Positions 42,894 through 51,637 of a DNA stretch of 64,000 bases are shown one piece after another; positions within the stretch are counted from its first letter, which is position 1, and every line of letters begins with the position of its first letter. Origin of the DNA: JAVBOW01 sp031549495. GTDB lineage: Bacteria; Bacteroidota; Bacteroidia; Bacteroidales; Rikenellaceae. The position numbers were made by a program, and so were the translations under genes. The notes beneath the pieces were generated by a model. The model searched no databases and had not been told where the DNA came from. It saw nothing but the letters and a program-made list of their open reading frames with translations. Where the stretch lies: assembly GCA_031549495.1 (NCBI GenBank), contig JAVBPS010000019.1, forward strand, positions 41,490-105,489, in the 5' to 3' direction.

Positions 42894-43251
42894 ACGGCGA
42901 TTGTTCAAGGTTTATCTCCGTCCAGCGAGGGTTGCACAGCACGCCGTCGCGCATATCGAAATCGACGATGTAGGCCATCGCGTCATAGAACGAGAGCTTC
43001 GAGTTCATTTTCGGCGCACTTTCGATATAGACCATCCCGGCCGGGTCGATGCCCAGATGGCCGGCGATCTGCATGGCCAGCGAAGCGCTCACGGAGGCGA
43101 TCGAAGAGCCGGGGTTGTCCTTGTAGAGTTCCGTGGCGATGACCACATCGCGCCCATCCACCTTCCGATAGCGCAAACCGCACCTGGAGGGCATCGCCCA
43201 TTGTCCTTCGAAGTCGAATATCTGGTCGATATATTTGTCCGATGTCTGCAT
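42880..43251 (-). CDS. Unrecognised 123-residue protein of the aryl polyene operon
   Basis: A short soluble protein that I do not recognise. It has no signal peptide, membrane segment or cofactor motif. The central part (IASVSASLAMQIAGHLGIDPAG) is a helix pair and the N-terminus is beta-rich (GLRYRKVDGRDVVIATELY). The pattern recalls a very short hotdog-like or ketosynthase-associated protein, but this is not safe. It overlaps the AMP-ligase gene by 14 bp and its start overlaps the radical SAM stop by 1 bp, so it is certainly co-transcribed and co-translated with operon genes. Possible roles are a helper or partner of the ligase or the radical SAM protein. Confidence 0.6.
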   Translation of the reverse strand: MQTSDKYIDQIFDFEGQWAMPSRCGLRYRKVDGRDVVIATELYKDNPGSSIASVSASLAMQIAGHLGIDPAGMVYIESAPKMNSKLSFYDAMAYIVDFDMRDGVLCNPRWTEINLEQSPYGED

Positions 43252-44528
43252 TACAGGGTCTTATTGCGTATCACATCCCGGCCGAAACTCTTTGTGGCCA
43301 GATCGCGGTTGCGGGGGCGGTAGGTGCCGTCCTGCATCTCGCGCAGCACGACGGAAGAGAACAGGCGGAACATCTTTTCCTCCTGCGATTCGTCCTGGTA
43401 AAACCGTTCCCATGCGAAATCATAGAGCTCCTGCAACCGCTCCGGCGACATTTGAGCGGGTTGGTAGACTACCTGCCCCGCGTTGTAGTGGTTCCAGTCG
43501 TGGTCGAATATGCGTCCCTGGCGCATCAGGTCGTCGTAAACCTTCGTGTGGGGGAAGGGGGTGAGGACGGTGAATTCAGCCAGGTCGAGGTCGATTTCGA
43601 GCAGGAAGTCGACCAGTCGTTTGATGTCGTCCTCCGACTGGTCGTCCAGCCCGAGCAGGATGGTCCCTTCCACGCCGATCCCGTGGTCGTGATAACGCTT
43701 AATGCGCTCTTTGATGTAGTCCGACGTGTCGAAAACGGCCTGGTAGACATACCAGGCCCCGGCCCGGGCGGCCAGGTCGAGCACTTTCGGGTCGTCCTCG
43801 ATGGTGTGGCTGATCCATTTCTTTTTCAGCGGGATCATTTCGCGGAACAGGTCCATTTCCCATTGCGTGTTCTGCGCCAACGAGTTGTCGACGATAAACA
43901 GGCGGTTGTTATCGATCCCGGCCAGCTCTTCTATCGCCTTGTCGACAGGGCGCGGCCGGAAGCATCGTCCGCCCAGGTACGACACCGCGCAGGGGTAGCA
44001 ACTGAAGCGGCAGCCGCGCGAGGCGTGGAACAGATCGACCATCTGCACCCCTTTGTGGTTATACAGGTCGCGTTTGTAGAGGTCGCGCCGGGCCGGGCCG
44101 ACCAGGCCGATGTCCGGTTGGCAGCCCATGAAATTATAGAGGGGCTTGAGTTCTCCCCGCTCGAAATCGCCGATCACCTCCTCCATGCGCCCTTCGGATT
44201 CGCCCAGGAAAACCGAGTCGGCGTGCCGCATCGTCTCTTCGGCATGCAGCATGGTCGCGATGCCGCCGAACATCACTTTCTTGCCCCGGGCACGGAACTC
44301 GCGGGCGATCTCCCAGCCCCGTTTGACCTGCGTGGAGAGCATCATGGAGATCCCGACCAGATCGCACTGTTCGTCGAAATCGACCGGCTCCACGTTTTCG
44401 TCCGTGAACGACACGTCGACACGCTCCGGAAGCGAGGCGGCCATAACCACCGGCCCGTGGGGCGGCAGGGTGAAGGTCGTCTGGCCGGGCAGTTTATTCC
44501 ATTTCGGATAGATCAGCTTGAATTTCAT
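43251..44528 (-). CDS. Cobalamin-type radical SAM protein (first)
   Basis: A 425-residue protein. The N-terminal half (about 1-140) has a Rossmann-like cobalamin-binding fold with CDLVGISMMLSTQVKRG and VMFGGIATMLHAEET; the radical SAM core follows with the iron-sulfur ligands Cys173, Cys177 and Cys180 in SRGCRFSCYPCAV. Family members include C-methyltransferases, ring-forming enzymes and lipid-processing enzymes. In this operon it probably adds a methyl group to the aryl head or polyene chain, or makes another carbon-carbon change. No reaction can be assigned from sequence. It overlaps the 123-residue gene by 1 bp and lies 4 bp from the oxidoreductase gene. A second protein of the same type is at 56675. 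Confidence 0.82.
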   Translation of the reverse strand: MKFKLIYPKWNKLPGQTTFTLPPHGPVVMAASLPERVDVSFTDENVEPVDFDEQCDLVGISMMLSTQVKRGWEIAREFRARGKKVMFGGIATMLHAEETMRHADSVFLGESEGRMEEVIGDFERGELKPLYNFMGCQPDIGLVGPARRDLYKRDLYNHKGVQMVDLFHASRGCRFSCYPCAVSYLGGRCFRPRPVDKAIEELAGIDNNRLFIVDNSLAQNTQWEMDLFREMIPLKKKWISHTIEDDPKVLDLAARAGAWYVYQAVFDTSDYIKERIKRYHDHGIGVEGTILLGLDDQSEDDIKRLVDFLLEIDLDLAEFTVLTPFPHTKVYDDLMRQGRIFDHDWNHYNAGQVVYQPAQMSPERLQELYDFAWERFYQDESQEEKMFRLFSSVVLREMQDGTYRPRNRDLATKSFGRDVIRNKTL

Positions 44529-44532
44529 AGCT

Positions 44533-46023
44533 TTATGCGTTGTTGATGTCCCTGATTATTTTGTTCACGCCTAAAAACTCGGCGCACGTGATGATCGCGC
44601 CGATCGACACGCCGAGCAGGCCGTGGGCGTTTATATTTTGTCCGGTGAGGTAGAGATTCGGAATCCGCGTGCGCTGCGAGATAAGGGTCTGCATCGGGAA
44701 ATTCTTATCGCGCAGCACGCCGTACATCGAGCCGTCCTGGGTGCCCGTGTAATCCAGATAGGTAAGGGGCGAAGAGGTGGACACGGACGCTATCCTGCTC
44801 CTTGTGCCCGGGAAATCTTTTTCGAGGCATTCGAGCAGCCGCTCCGCCTTGCGTTGTTTGAACGCCTCGTAATCCTCTCCGCGGCGGCCTATGCGCGTGC
44901 CCTGCCACTGGGCCACATCGCTGAAATTCATATACGCGATCACCATCGCCCCCTGGCAGGTGTCCGATCCGTCGGGCGGCGCCTGGTGCATGTACATGTA
45001 GTTAAGGGGCCAGCTCTGCTCGTCGTACTGTTCGCATCCCCAGACCTCGGGGCCGCGATACGCGTAGTAGTTGGTATTCAGGTAGGGCACTCCCCCCTCT
45101 TTGAATTTTATGTAGAGGGTGAAATTGGATACGGTATTTTCCAAATTCCCGATGCGCTCGCGATAGGCGGCCCGTATCAGGTGGGTGTCGAGCAGCCGGA
45201 GCGTGACGCTGGGGTGCGTGGCGGAGATCACGTAATCGGCCTCGACGACATCCCCCGTCGCAAGCCTTACCCCGGTAGCTTTTTCGCGCGAGCACTCGAT
45301 TCGCGTGGCAGCCGCGTTGACCATCACCTCGCCCCCCATCGAGCGGATCGAACGGACTATCGAATCGGCGATCGTGTCGCTGCCCCCCACGATGCGGTAG
45401 GCGCTTTGGATGTATGAGCTGCTCACCAGGGCATGGATGTAGAGCGGGGTTTTATCCTTAACCCCCGCGTAAAGCGGAAGGTTTCCTGCCAGCACTTTTT
45501 GCAGCAACGGGTTCGGGGTCACTTGCGAGAGATATTCCGACGCGCTCTTTTTAATGTAATCGGTCTCGATAAAGACATAGTCGTCCATTTCGCGCAGGTT
45601 GAACAGCGGCGACACGGAGGCTATGTCGCTCACTTTGGCTACATAGGCGTCTATATCGGCACGGTTGTCCGGAAAACTCAGCCCGAGCTGCCGCGCAAAA
45701 TTCTCAGGCCCCATGGCGAAGCGGTATCGTTCGTCCCCGAGCAATATGGTGTCGTATCCCGCCGGATCGAGCTTGCGCAGCGACACGTCGTCCCACAGCG
45801 ACAGATAGTTCCACATCTGGTGGACGATATGGCCCGGTTCGAGGCTGCCGACATAGTGCATCCCCGTGTCGAAAAGCACCCCGTCGCGGCGGAACGATTG
45901 CAGGCAACCCCCGACACGCGCGTTTTTCTCCAGGACCGCCACGCGATAACCGTTCTTGCTGAGGATATAGGCGCAAGTCAATCCGCCCAGCCCGCTTCCT
46001 ATGATGACGACGTCGTATTTCAT
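44533..46023 (-). CDS. CrtI/phytoene-desaturase-like FAD-dependent oxidoreductase
   Basis: A 496-residue flavoprotein. The ADP-binding dinucleotide fold is at the N-terminus (VVIIGSGLGGLTCAY, GxGxxG at 9-14), followed by VLEKNARVGGCLQSF and the C-terminal FAD block NLYLTGQNINAHGLLGV. These are shared by carotenoid desaturases, carotenoid isomerases and related enzymes. In aryl polyene and flexirubin operons such enzymes are thought to oxidise, desaturate or isomerise the polyene or its head group; the exact reaction is not known. The ATG at 46023 is chosen because the dinucleotide fold begins there; the longer frame adds an Arg-rich stretch overlapping the MMPL gene. It overlaps that gene by 4 bp and precedes the radical SAM gene by 4 bp. 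Confidence 0.82.
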   Translation of the reverse strand: MKYDVVIIGSGLGGLTCAYILSKNGYRVAVLEKNARVGGCLQSFRRDGVLFDTGMHYVGSLEPGHIVHQMWNYLSLWDDVSLRKLDPAGYDTILLGDERYRFAMGPENFARQLGLSFPDNRADIDAYVAKVSDIASVSPLFNLREMDDYVFIETDYIKKSASEYLSQVTPNPLLQKVLAGNLPLYAGVKDKTPLYIHALVSSSYIQSAYRIVGGSDTIADSIVRSIRSMGGEVMVNAAATRIECSREKATGVRLATGDVVEADYVISATHPSVTLRLLDTHLIRAAYRERIGNLENTVSNFTLYIKFKEGGVPYLNTNYYAYRGPEVWGCEQYDEQSWPLNYMYMHQAPPDGSDTCQGAMVIAYMNFSDVAQWQGTRIGRRGEDYEAFKQRKAERLLECLEKDFPGTRSRIASVSTSSPLTYLDYTGTQDGSMYGVLRDKNFPMQTLISQRTRIPNLYLTGQNINAHGLLGVSIGAIITCAEFLGVNKIIRDINNA

Positions 46024-49000
46024 ATCTCTTTCAGGTCGATGGTTATGTCGTATTCCGCCCCTTCCGGCTGCCGGGCGGCGAAGCTCACGTTGGCCGGTGC
46101 GATGGCGCAGTTTTGCGCCAACGCGGTCGCCTCGCCATCCGGTTCCACGGCCGTAACGCGTACGTCGCCGCGCGACAACGCGCACAGGATGGCGAAAAAG
46201 CCCATGCCGCTATTTCGTACCAGCACCGACGCCCCCTGCGGCAGGGAGGCTATCGCCGCGGCGTAGCTATCCGCCCTTCGCTTCTCCGCCCGGACATATC
46301 GCGCGGCCTCGCTTCCTTTATAGATATAGTTATGGCAAACGGCCCATAAATAGTAATCCGGCCCGGTTTGCCGGCGGGCGATGGCGGCATGCTGCCGTAT
46401 GTATTCCCTGCGCACCGATTTGGCCCGGGCGGAGTAACCCTCCCCGAAGCGGCCGTCGCCGGGGGCGATGCGCGGCAATATGTGGGTGGTGACCCGGCCG
46501 CGGCGGAAGATCAACTCGCGCTTCGGAAGCACATCCCCTATGCCGTGGAACAATACGGGGATGATATCGAGGCCCAGTTGTTCGGCCAAATAGAACGCCC
46601 CGCGGTGGAAGCGCCCGATCGAGCCGTCCTCCGAGCGCGTACCCTCGGGGAAAACGGCGATCGAGTAACCCTGCTCCACGAGCGGGCGCAACTGCTCCAG
46701 GCTGCTGCCGATCCCGTCGGCCACAGGCAGGAAGTCGGCATAGCGGATGATCGCGCCGTAGAAAGGATTCTTCCACACCCATTGGTTGGTCACCACGACG
46801 ATTTTGGGCGATAGCTGCAGCAGGTACATCAGGTCGATATGCGAGGCATGGTTGCAGATAATGACCCCCGGGGCCGCAAAGGTCTCTTCCGCCCCTTCCT
46901 GCACCGATTCCACCCAGAACATATTGCGCACCACCCAGCGGCATGTGGCGCATAGACGCCTGTGGAAACCGAGTTTACGCTCCGGCGTCGCCTTGCGCAG
47001 GCGCAGATCGAAGAAACCCGCCAGGGCGAGCCAGGCCGACCCCGCCAGAAAAACGATCAACGCATAGAGCGACAGGCAGAAATACTTCAACGTCACCGGC
47101 ACTTTGCGCGCCCGCCCCCCGCTATGGGTCAGCAGGCCGAACAGCGCCCCGGGAATGGTGTACGCGGTCACCAGCACGCAGCTCATGCCGATGATGGTCA
47201 CCTGGGCCAGCGAACGCATGGCCGGATGGCGCGCGATGACCAGCGAGCCGATGCCGATCATCATGGTCACGAAAGAGATGAATATCGCCTTGCGGTAGGA
47301 GGCGAGCACCTGCTTGCCCGACCCCCACCGGCTGATATCCCCGTCCATGATGAAGATCACGTAGTCGTCGCCCATGCCGAAAATGAACGTAGCCAGGATG
47401 ATGTTGACGATGTTGAAATCTATGCCCAGCAAAGCCATAATGCCCAGGATCCAGATCCAGGCGATGACCATCGGCAGCAAGGCCACCAGGCTGAGCTCCA
47501 GCCGCCCGAAAGCGGCGGTAAGGAATACGAATACCAGGATGGCGCAGACGTAGAGCACATAGTTGAAATCCCCGGACAGCGCGTCGATCATATTGCCGCG
47601 CATGCGGGCCGGATCGAAAACGAACCCGCTGCCCGCAGCCTCGAATGCCTCATGGACGATCTCTCCGCTCCCCGCCCGGGCATAGACGACCGTCGTCACC
47701 ATCGCCCGTCCCGGCTTGTCGATAATAAAATCGCGAAGCATCTTATCCTTCAGCAGGGCGAAACGCTCCGCGCCGGCGGCCGGTATGGGCGCGGCGAGCA
47801 GATCGGTAAAACCGTCGAACGCCTCTTCGCGGAATCCGCACTGTAGCGCAGACTGTTTGATGCGTTCGGCCAGTTGCCGCCCGTGCGTTTTGAGGAAGTC
47901 GTTCCACAGATCCACGCGCCGGGCCAGGGTCGAGTCCGAAGGCAGCAGAGAACCGATGCCGCTCGACGAGATCACCGCCCCGCAGCCGATCAGGCTATCC
48001 AGGAGCGGACGTTGCCTCTCGTATACCTTCAGCGCCTCGTCGAGGCTGGCTCCTTCGGCGACCAGGAGCATCGTGTTTTCGCCCAGCGAGGTGAACTCGC
48101 TCAAATTGGCGAAGCTGCGCCGCTGGGCCTCGGTCATGTAGTTTATCTTATTCAGGTCGGGCTCGAAAACGACCCGTCCCGACCAGAAGGAGAGCACTAC
48201 GGTCAGCAGGGCGATGATCCATATCGCCAAACCGCCTCTGCGCCGCCTTCCCTTATCGGGCAAGGCCTCCTCCGCCGCTTTCGCCCCGCTGCGCCGGGTC
48301 ATCTGCGGCAAGATGACCAGCACGAAGAGGATCGTGCCTATGAGCGAGAACGCGGCGAAAAGCCCGAAGTCGCGCATGGCCTCGGCTTTGATGAAAAGAA
48401 GGCTCAGGAAGGCCCCGACGGTGGTTATATTCCCGATCAGCATCGGCGAGGTGATGTCGCGCAGCACCGTGCGGGGATCGCCCTGCTCCTTGAGGTGGAT
48501 CAGGTAGTGCATGGAATAATTGACGGCGATGCCGAAGATCACCGACCCCGCCCCGAGGGCTATCGCCGAGATCGAGCCTTTGAGCAGAACCATGGCCGCC
48601 ACGGCCAGTCCCGCGCCGAAGATCACGGGCACCACCGTCATCGCGAATATCTTCAGGCTGCGGAAATACCACAGCAGCAGGGCAGAGATCAGCGTTATGG
48701 CGATCACCACCGACAAAAGGGAGTCGGCCTTGATCTGCCGCGCATTGGTGACGGCCACCAGGCATCCGCCGAAGTAATCGACCTGTACATCCCGGGGGAC
48801 TAACGACACCGCCCGCTCGATGATATCGGCCAGCACCTCGTTACGTCCCGTTTCGCTCATTCCGTTGGCCGACTGGATGAAGATCATCAGGTTGTCGCCC
48901 CGCTCCGAGAACAGGTAGCCCTCCTTGAGCTGGTAGCGGCTGCCCACGCCGAGTTTGCCCATCTCCTGCAGGGTGCCGGTCGACAACCGCAACGGATCGC

Positions 49001-49520
49001 GCAGCAAGGTTTCGCGCATCCCCACGCCCATAGGCGAAACGATCAGCGCCCTGTCGGCCTCGACCAGCCGCTCCACGCCCCGCCCCGCCATAAGCGAGTC
49101 CATGCGTTCGTAGTCCTCGCGGTCGAGGTATAAGGGGATGTTTGTGGCTACGAAATCGGCGATCAGCCCGAAATCTTCCGGCTCGACGCGATACATGACC
49201 GAAGAGATATAGTCCGCGGCCCCGAGCGAATCGAGCGCGTGCACGAATCCGTCGGCCGCGTCCATCAGTTGCAGTTCATCCGGTACGTCCCCGCGCATGG
49301 TCATCCTGACGATGATCTTTTCCGTCGCGGAGAGGTTGCGGTAGAGGTATTCGATCCGCTCGTTATCCTTTTCGCCGGGCATAAAACCGGCGATGTCCTC
49401 CTCCAGCCTGATTTGCGAGGCGGCCGCTATGATGGCGGCCAGCAACCCGGCCACGACCCATCCGGCCAGACGGCGGTGGCGGCGCAAATAATCGTATATG
49501 GATAGGAAAAACCCCGTCAT
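46020..49520 (-). CDS. MMPL/RND exporter fused to a PlsC acyltransferase and a methyltransferase-like tail
   Basis: A 1166-residue fusion. Residues 1-810 form an MMPL-type transporter with about twelve membrane helices in two halves (helix 1 near 18-36; inner helices around 255-420 and 650-800; helix-rich GADDYVIF-like MGDDYVIFIM motif). A membrane segment near 815-840 links to a PlsC-type acyltransferase with His891 and Asp896 (CNHASHIDL) and FPEGTRS further on. The last 90 residues (about 1075-1166) look like part of a Rossmann methyltransferase (RNSGMGFFAILCA, TAVEPDGEATALAQ). MMPL-type exporters are standard in aryl polyene clusters; the triple fusion is not. It overlaps its two neighbours by 4 bp each. 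It probably acylates and exports the polyene to the outer membrane (inference). Confidence 0.82.
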   Translation of the reverse strand: MTGFFLSIYDYLRRHRRLAGWVVAGLLAAIIAAASQIRLEEDIAGFMPGEKDNERIEYLYRNLSATEKIIVRMTMRGDVPDELQLMDAADGFVHALDSLGAADYISSVMYRVEPEDFGLIADFVATNIPLYLDREDYERMDSLMAGRGVERLVEADRALIVSPMGVGMRETLLRDPLRLSTGTLQEMGKLGVGSRYQLKEGYLFSERGDNLMIFIQSANGMSETGRNEVLADIIERAVSLVPRDVQVDYFGGCLVAVTNARQIKADSLLSVVIAITLISALLLWYFRSLKIFAMTVVPVIFGAGLAVAAMVLLKGSISAIALGAGSVIFGIAVNYSMHYLIHLKEQGDPRTVLRDITSPMLIGNITTVGAFLSLLFIKAEAMRDFGLFAAFSLIGTILFVLVILPQMTRRSGAKAAEEALPDKGRRRRGGLAIWIIALLTVVLSFWSGRVVFEPDLNKINYMTEAQRRSFANLSEFTSLGENTMLLVAEGASLDEALKVYERQRPLLDSLIGCGAVISSSGIGSLLPSDSTLARRVDLWNDFLKTHGRQLAERIKQSALQCGFREEAFDGFTDLLAAPIPAAGAERFALLKDKMLRDFIIDKPGRAMVTTVVYARAGSGEIVHEAFEAAGSGFVFDPARMRGNMIDALSGDFNYVLYVCAILVFVFLTAAFGRLELSLVALLPMVIAWIWILGIMALLGIDFNIVNIILATFIFGMGDDYVIFIMDGDISRWGSGKQVLASYRKAIFISFVTMMIGIGSLVIARHPAMRSLAQVTIIGMSCVLVTAYTIPGALFGLLTHSGGRARKVPVTLKYFCLSLYALIVFLAGSAWLALAGFFDLRLRKATPERKLGFHRRLCATCRWVVRNMFWVESVQEGAEETFAAPGVIICNHASHIDLMYLLQLSPKIVVVTNQWVWKNPFYGAIIRYADFLPVADGIGSSLEQLRPLVEQGYSIAVFPEGTRSEDGSIGRFHRGAFYLAEQLGLDIIPVLFHGIGDVLPKRELIFRRGRVTTHILPRIAPGDGRFGEGYSARAKSVRREYIRQHAAIARRQTGPDYYLWAVCHNYIYKGSEAARYVRAEKRRADSYAAAIASLPQGASVLVRNSGMGFFAILCALSRGDVRVTAVEPDGEATALAQNCAIAPANVSFAARQPEGAEYDITIDLKEI

Positions 49521-50281
49521 CGCCTGAAGGTTTTATGCCAGGCTATCGCCCACCAGCCATAAAAGAAGGCGCCGAAGGTAAGTGCGGCGTTGAGCAGCGA
49601 GATGCGCAGAAAATCGCGTCCCCGGCGGAAACTCGACACCCTTTCCCCCGGGGGCGCATAGTAGACCTCGATGGGCACCGGTACGATGTCGACGCCCTTC
49701 CACGCCGCGCGCACCAGCATCTCCAATTCGGCTTCGTAGCGGCCGGTGAAGATCCTCATGCCGTTCACCGCCCCGAGCGGGTAGAGCCTGTATCCCGACT
49801 GGGTGTCGGGCAACCGGCGGAAGGTATGCAGGTGAAACCAGAAATTCGAAAACCGGTTGGCGAAACTGTTTCCCCCCGGCATGTTTTCCTGCCTCAGGTC
49901 GCGGCTGCCCACGAGCAACGCTCCGGGGCGCGACTCTATTTGTTCGACGAATTTATGCAGGTCGGAGGCCATGTGCTGCCCGTCGGAGTCGATGGAGACG
50001 GCATAACGGAATCCGCGCGCGGCAGCCTCCGCAAATCCCCGCCGCAGCGCATAACCCTTGCCCCGGTTGGGCCGGTAGCCGATCACGGTGACTTTATCCT
50101 TCCAGCCTTCGAGCAGCCCGGCCGTGGCGTCGGGCGAGCCGTCGTTGACCACGATCACGTCGTCGCAGTATTCACCGATCGACTCCAGTACCCCGCCCAC
50201 GGTACTCGCATTGTTGTAGGTCGGCACCACAACGCAAATACCCAGCCTGCCCATCGCCTGTTTTACCGCCTGCTTATCCAT
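49517..50281 (-). CDS. Family 2 glycosyltransferase (dolichol-phosphate mannosyltransferase-like)
   Basis: A 254-residue GT-A glycosyltransferase. Seen are the nucleotide-sugar fold start CVVVPTYNNASTVGG, DDVIVVNDGSPD, the metal-binding SIDSDGQH and the acceptor region GSRDLRQENMPGG. The C-terminus has one possible membrane-associated helix (LLNAALTFGAFFYGWWAIAW). Together this matches DPM1/polyisoprenyl-phosphate glycosyltransferases. In aryl polyene operons a GT2 may decorate the polyene lipid or its carrier; the sugar is unknown. It overlaps the dehydratase gene by 8 bp and the MMPL gene by 4 bp, so it is in the core operon. Confidence 0.85.
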   Translation of the reverse strand: MDKQAVKQAMGRLGICVVVPTYNNASTVGGVLESIGEYCDDVIVVNDGSPDATAGLLEGWKDKVTVIGYRPNRGKGYALRRGFAEAAARGFRYAVSIDSDGQHMASDLHKFVEQIESRPGALLVGSRDLRQENMPGGNSFANRFSNFWFHLHTFRRLPDTQSGYRLYPLGAVNGMRIFTGRYEAELEMLVRAAWKGVDIVPVPIEVYYAPPGERVSSFRRGRDFLRISLLNAALTFGAFFYGWWAIAWHKTFRR

Positions 50282-50642
50282 TGATTATGTCGTAAACCGC
50301 CGATATTTTCACGAAAACCTCTTCGTCCCGACCCACCGTCGCGGCGGCGGTCACCGTGGGGCCTTCCACCTTGAAATCGACTGAAAATTCCACCTCGGGG
50401 CACTGCAACGGATTGATGGCCCGGAGGAACTTTATATTCTTCGCGCCCGCCAAGCGCAGCTCTTTTCGGCAGGCGCTCTCCAATAACTCTTTGCAGATAT
50501 GCAACACGCACACCCCGGGAGTGACCGGATTCCCGGGAAAATGGGCCGCATAAACGGAATGCGACGCGTTGAGCGCCACTTCGGCCGTGAATCCCCCTTC
50601 GCGGGGCGCGATCCGCGTTACCGAGTAAAAATCATCCAGCAT
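50274..50642 (-). CDS. Hotdog-fold 3-hydroxyacyl-ACP dehydratase (FabZ/ApeI-like)
   Basis: A 122-residue hotdog protein. The catalytic-helix start HFPGNPVTPGVCVLH is the FabA/FabZ signature with the active His in HFPG. It would dehydrate 3-hydroxyacyl-ACP to build the conjugated double bonds. The ATG at 50642 is chosen because it follows one base after the LolA-like stop; a start at 50663 would overlap that gene by 20 bp. It overlaps the GT2 gene by 8 bp. A second, distinct dehydratase sits at 56241. Two dehydratases are usual in aryl polyene clusters (ApeI and ApeP); which is which is not decided here. Confidence 0.82.
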   Translation of the reverse strand: MLDDFYSVTRIAPREGGFTAEVALNASHSVYAAHFPGNPVTPGVCVLHICKELLESACRKELRLAGAKNIKFLRAINPLQCPEVEFSVDFKVEGPTVTAAATVGRDEEVFVKISAVYDIING

Positions 50643-50643
50643 A

Positions 50644-51276
50644 TCACAACGAGAATAACGCATCGTCCAATACCCCGTTCACTTTCTTGTCCTTTATCTC
50701 TATAAAGCTGCTGTCCCCGCTGCGCGAGATGATGATCGCCTGTATGGAGTGGTCTTTCAGGGAGAACAGCATGCCCATGGTGCCCATCATCTGCGCCATC
50801 CGGCGGTTACGGGCCGTGAGTTCCACCTTTATCGAGTTGCCGTCCGTGTAATACGCGGCCGAAAACTTGGCGGGATCGGTGAGCTGGCGGCCATTGATGC
50901 AGGCGAGCACCATGCGCCCGACCTCACGGAAAGCCATGTTCACGCCGCCCGAGCCGCGATCGACCGCCGAACCGTTATCGACCGCCGTCCGCTCGCCGTT
51001 GCAGACGAACACGAAGCGCGAAGGCGAGTTGTATTCCCAGCGCAGTTTGTCGGCGCGCTTATAATACATCTTACCCCGGGACACCTGTTTGTCGCTCAGT
51101 ACGGCTATCTCCCGCGTTTCGATGAACGCGCATTCGAAACTCTCCATTTGGCGCGACGCGGCTTCGACCCGGGCGACTATCGGTTTGGCCTCCTCCGCCG
51201 GCATGGGCCTGAAATCTTGTCCCGCGGCGGAAAGGCCGGCGAATAATGCGATCAGAAGTAAAATGTGCTTTCCCAT
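50644..51276 (-). CDS. LolA-like outer-membrane lipoprotein carrier
   Basis: A 210-residue periplasmic protein. A signal peptide (cleavage near SAAGQ20) leads to a LolA/LolB-type open beta-barrel: FECAFIETREIAVLSDKQVSRGKMYYK-like segments (here residues about 47-73) and KLRWEYNSPSRFVFVCNGE are typical of LolA. Aryl polyene operons often carry a LolA-like protein to move the lipidated polyene to the outer membrane. The end of the gene is one base from the dehydratase start. It follows the small transporter gene by 4 bp. Function is firmly a LolA-fold carrier, its cargo is inferred. Confidence 0.83.
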   Translation of the reverse strand: MGKHILLLIALFAGLSAAGQDFRPMPAEEAKPIVARVEAASRQMESFECAFIETREIAVLSDKQVSRGKMYYKRADKLRWEYNSPSRFVFVCNGERTAVDNGSAVDRGSGGVNMAFREVGRMVLACINGRQLTDPAKFSAAYYTDGNSIKVELTARNRRMAQMMGTMGMLFSLKDHSIQAIIISRSGDSSFIEIKDKKVNGVLDDALFSL

Positions 51277-51280
51277 TTCC

Positions 51281-51637
51281 CTATTGTTTTGCGACCAGTA
51301 TAACGCCCGAGATGATCAACGCCACGCCTATCCACCGGGTGACGGGGATCGCCTCGCGGAAGATCAGCATGGCGGCCAGCATCCCGAATACGTAGCTGAT
51401 GCTGATCATGGGGTAGGCCTGCGAAAAATCGAAATGTTTGATGATATAGAACCAGATCAGGGAGGCTGCCGCGATGGTGATCCCCGAACAGGCCAGCTGC
51501 CAGTTCACGAACAGTTCACGCAGGTAGGCCCAGCTGAAACTGAATCCGCCGATGCGGGCCAACGCAAATTTCAGGAACACCTGCGAGCAGGTCAGCAGCA
51601 GGCATTGCACAAGGGAAAGGGCGATCAGTTTCAACAT
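51281..51637 (-). CDS. Small EamA/SMR-like membrane transporter
   Basis: A 118-residue membrane protein with four predicted helices: LIALSLVQCLLLTCSQVFL (5-23), LACSGITIAAASLIWFYII (48-66), YPMISISYVFGMLAAML (75-91) and WIGVALIISGVILVA (102-116). The DMT/EamA-like half (AYPMISISYVFGMLAAMLIF) is clear. It could be an undecaprenyl-phosphate-linked sugar flippase subunit like ArnE/ArnF or another small flippase. With a GT2 in the same operon, a role in lipid-linked sugar transfer is sensible but inferred. It overlaps the ketosynthase gene by 7 bp and precedes the LolA-like gene by 4 bp. Confidence 0.75.
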   Translation of the reverse strand: MLKLIALSLVQCLLLTCSQVFLKFALARIGGFSFSWAYLRELFVNWQLACSGITIAAASLIWFYIIKHFDFSQAYPMISISYVFGMLAAMLIFREAIPVTRWIGVALIISGVILVAKQ

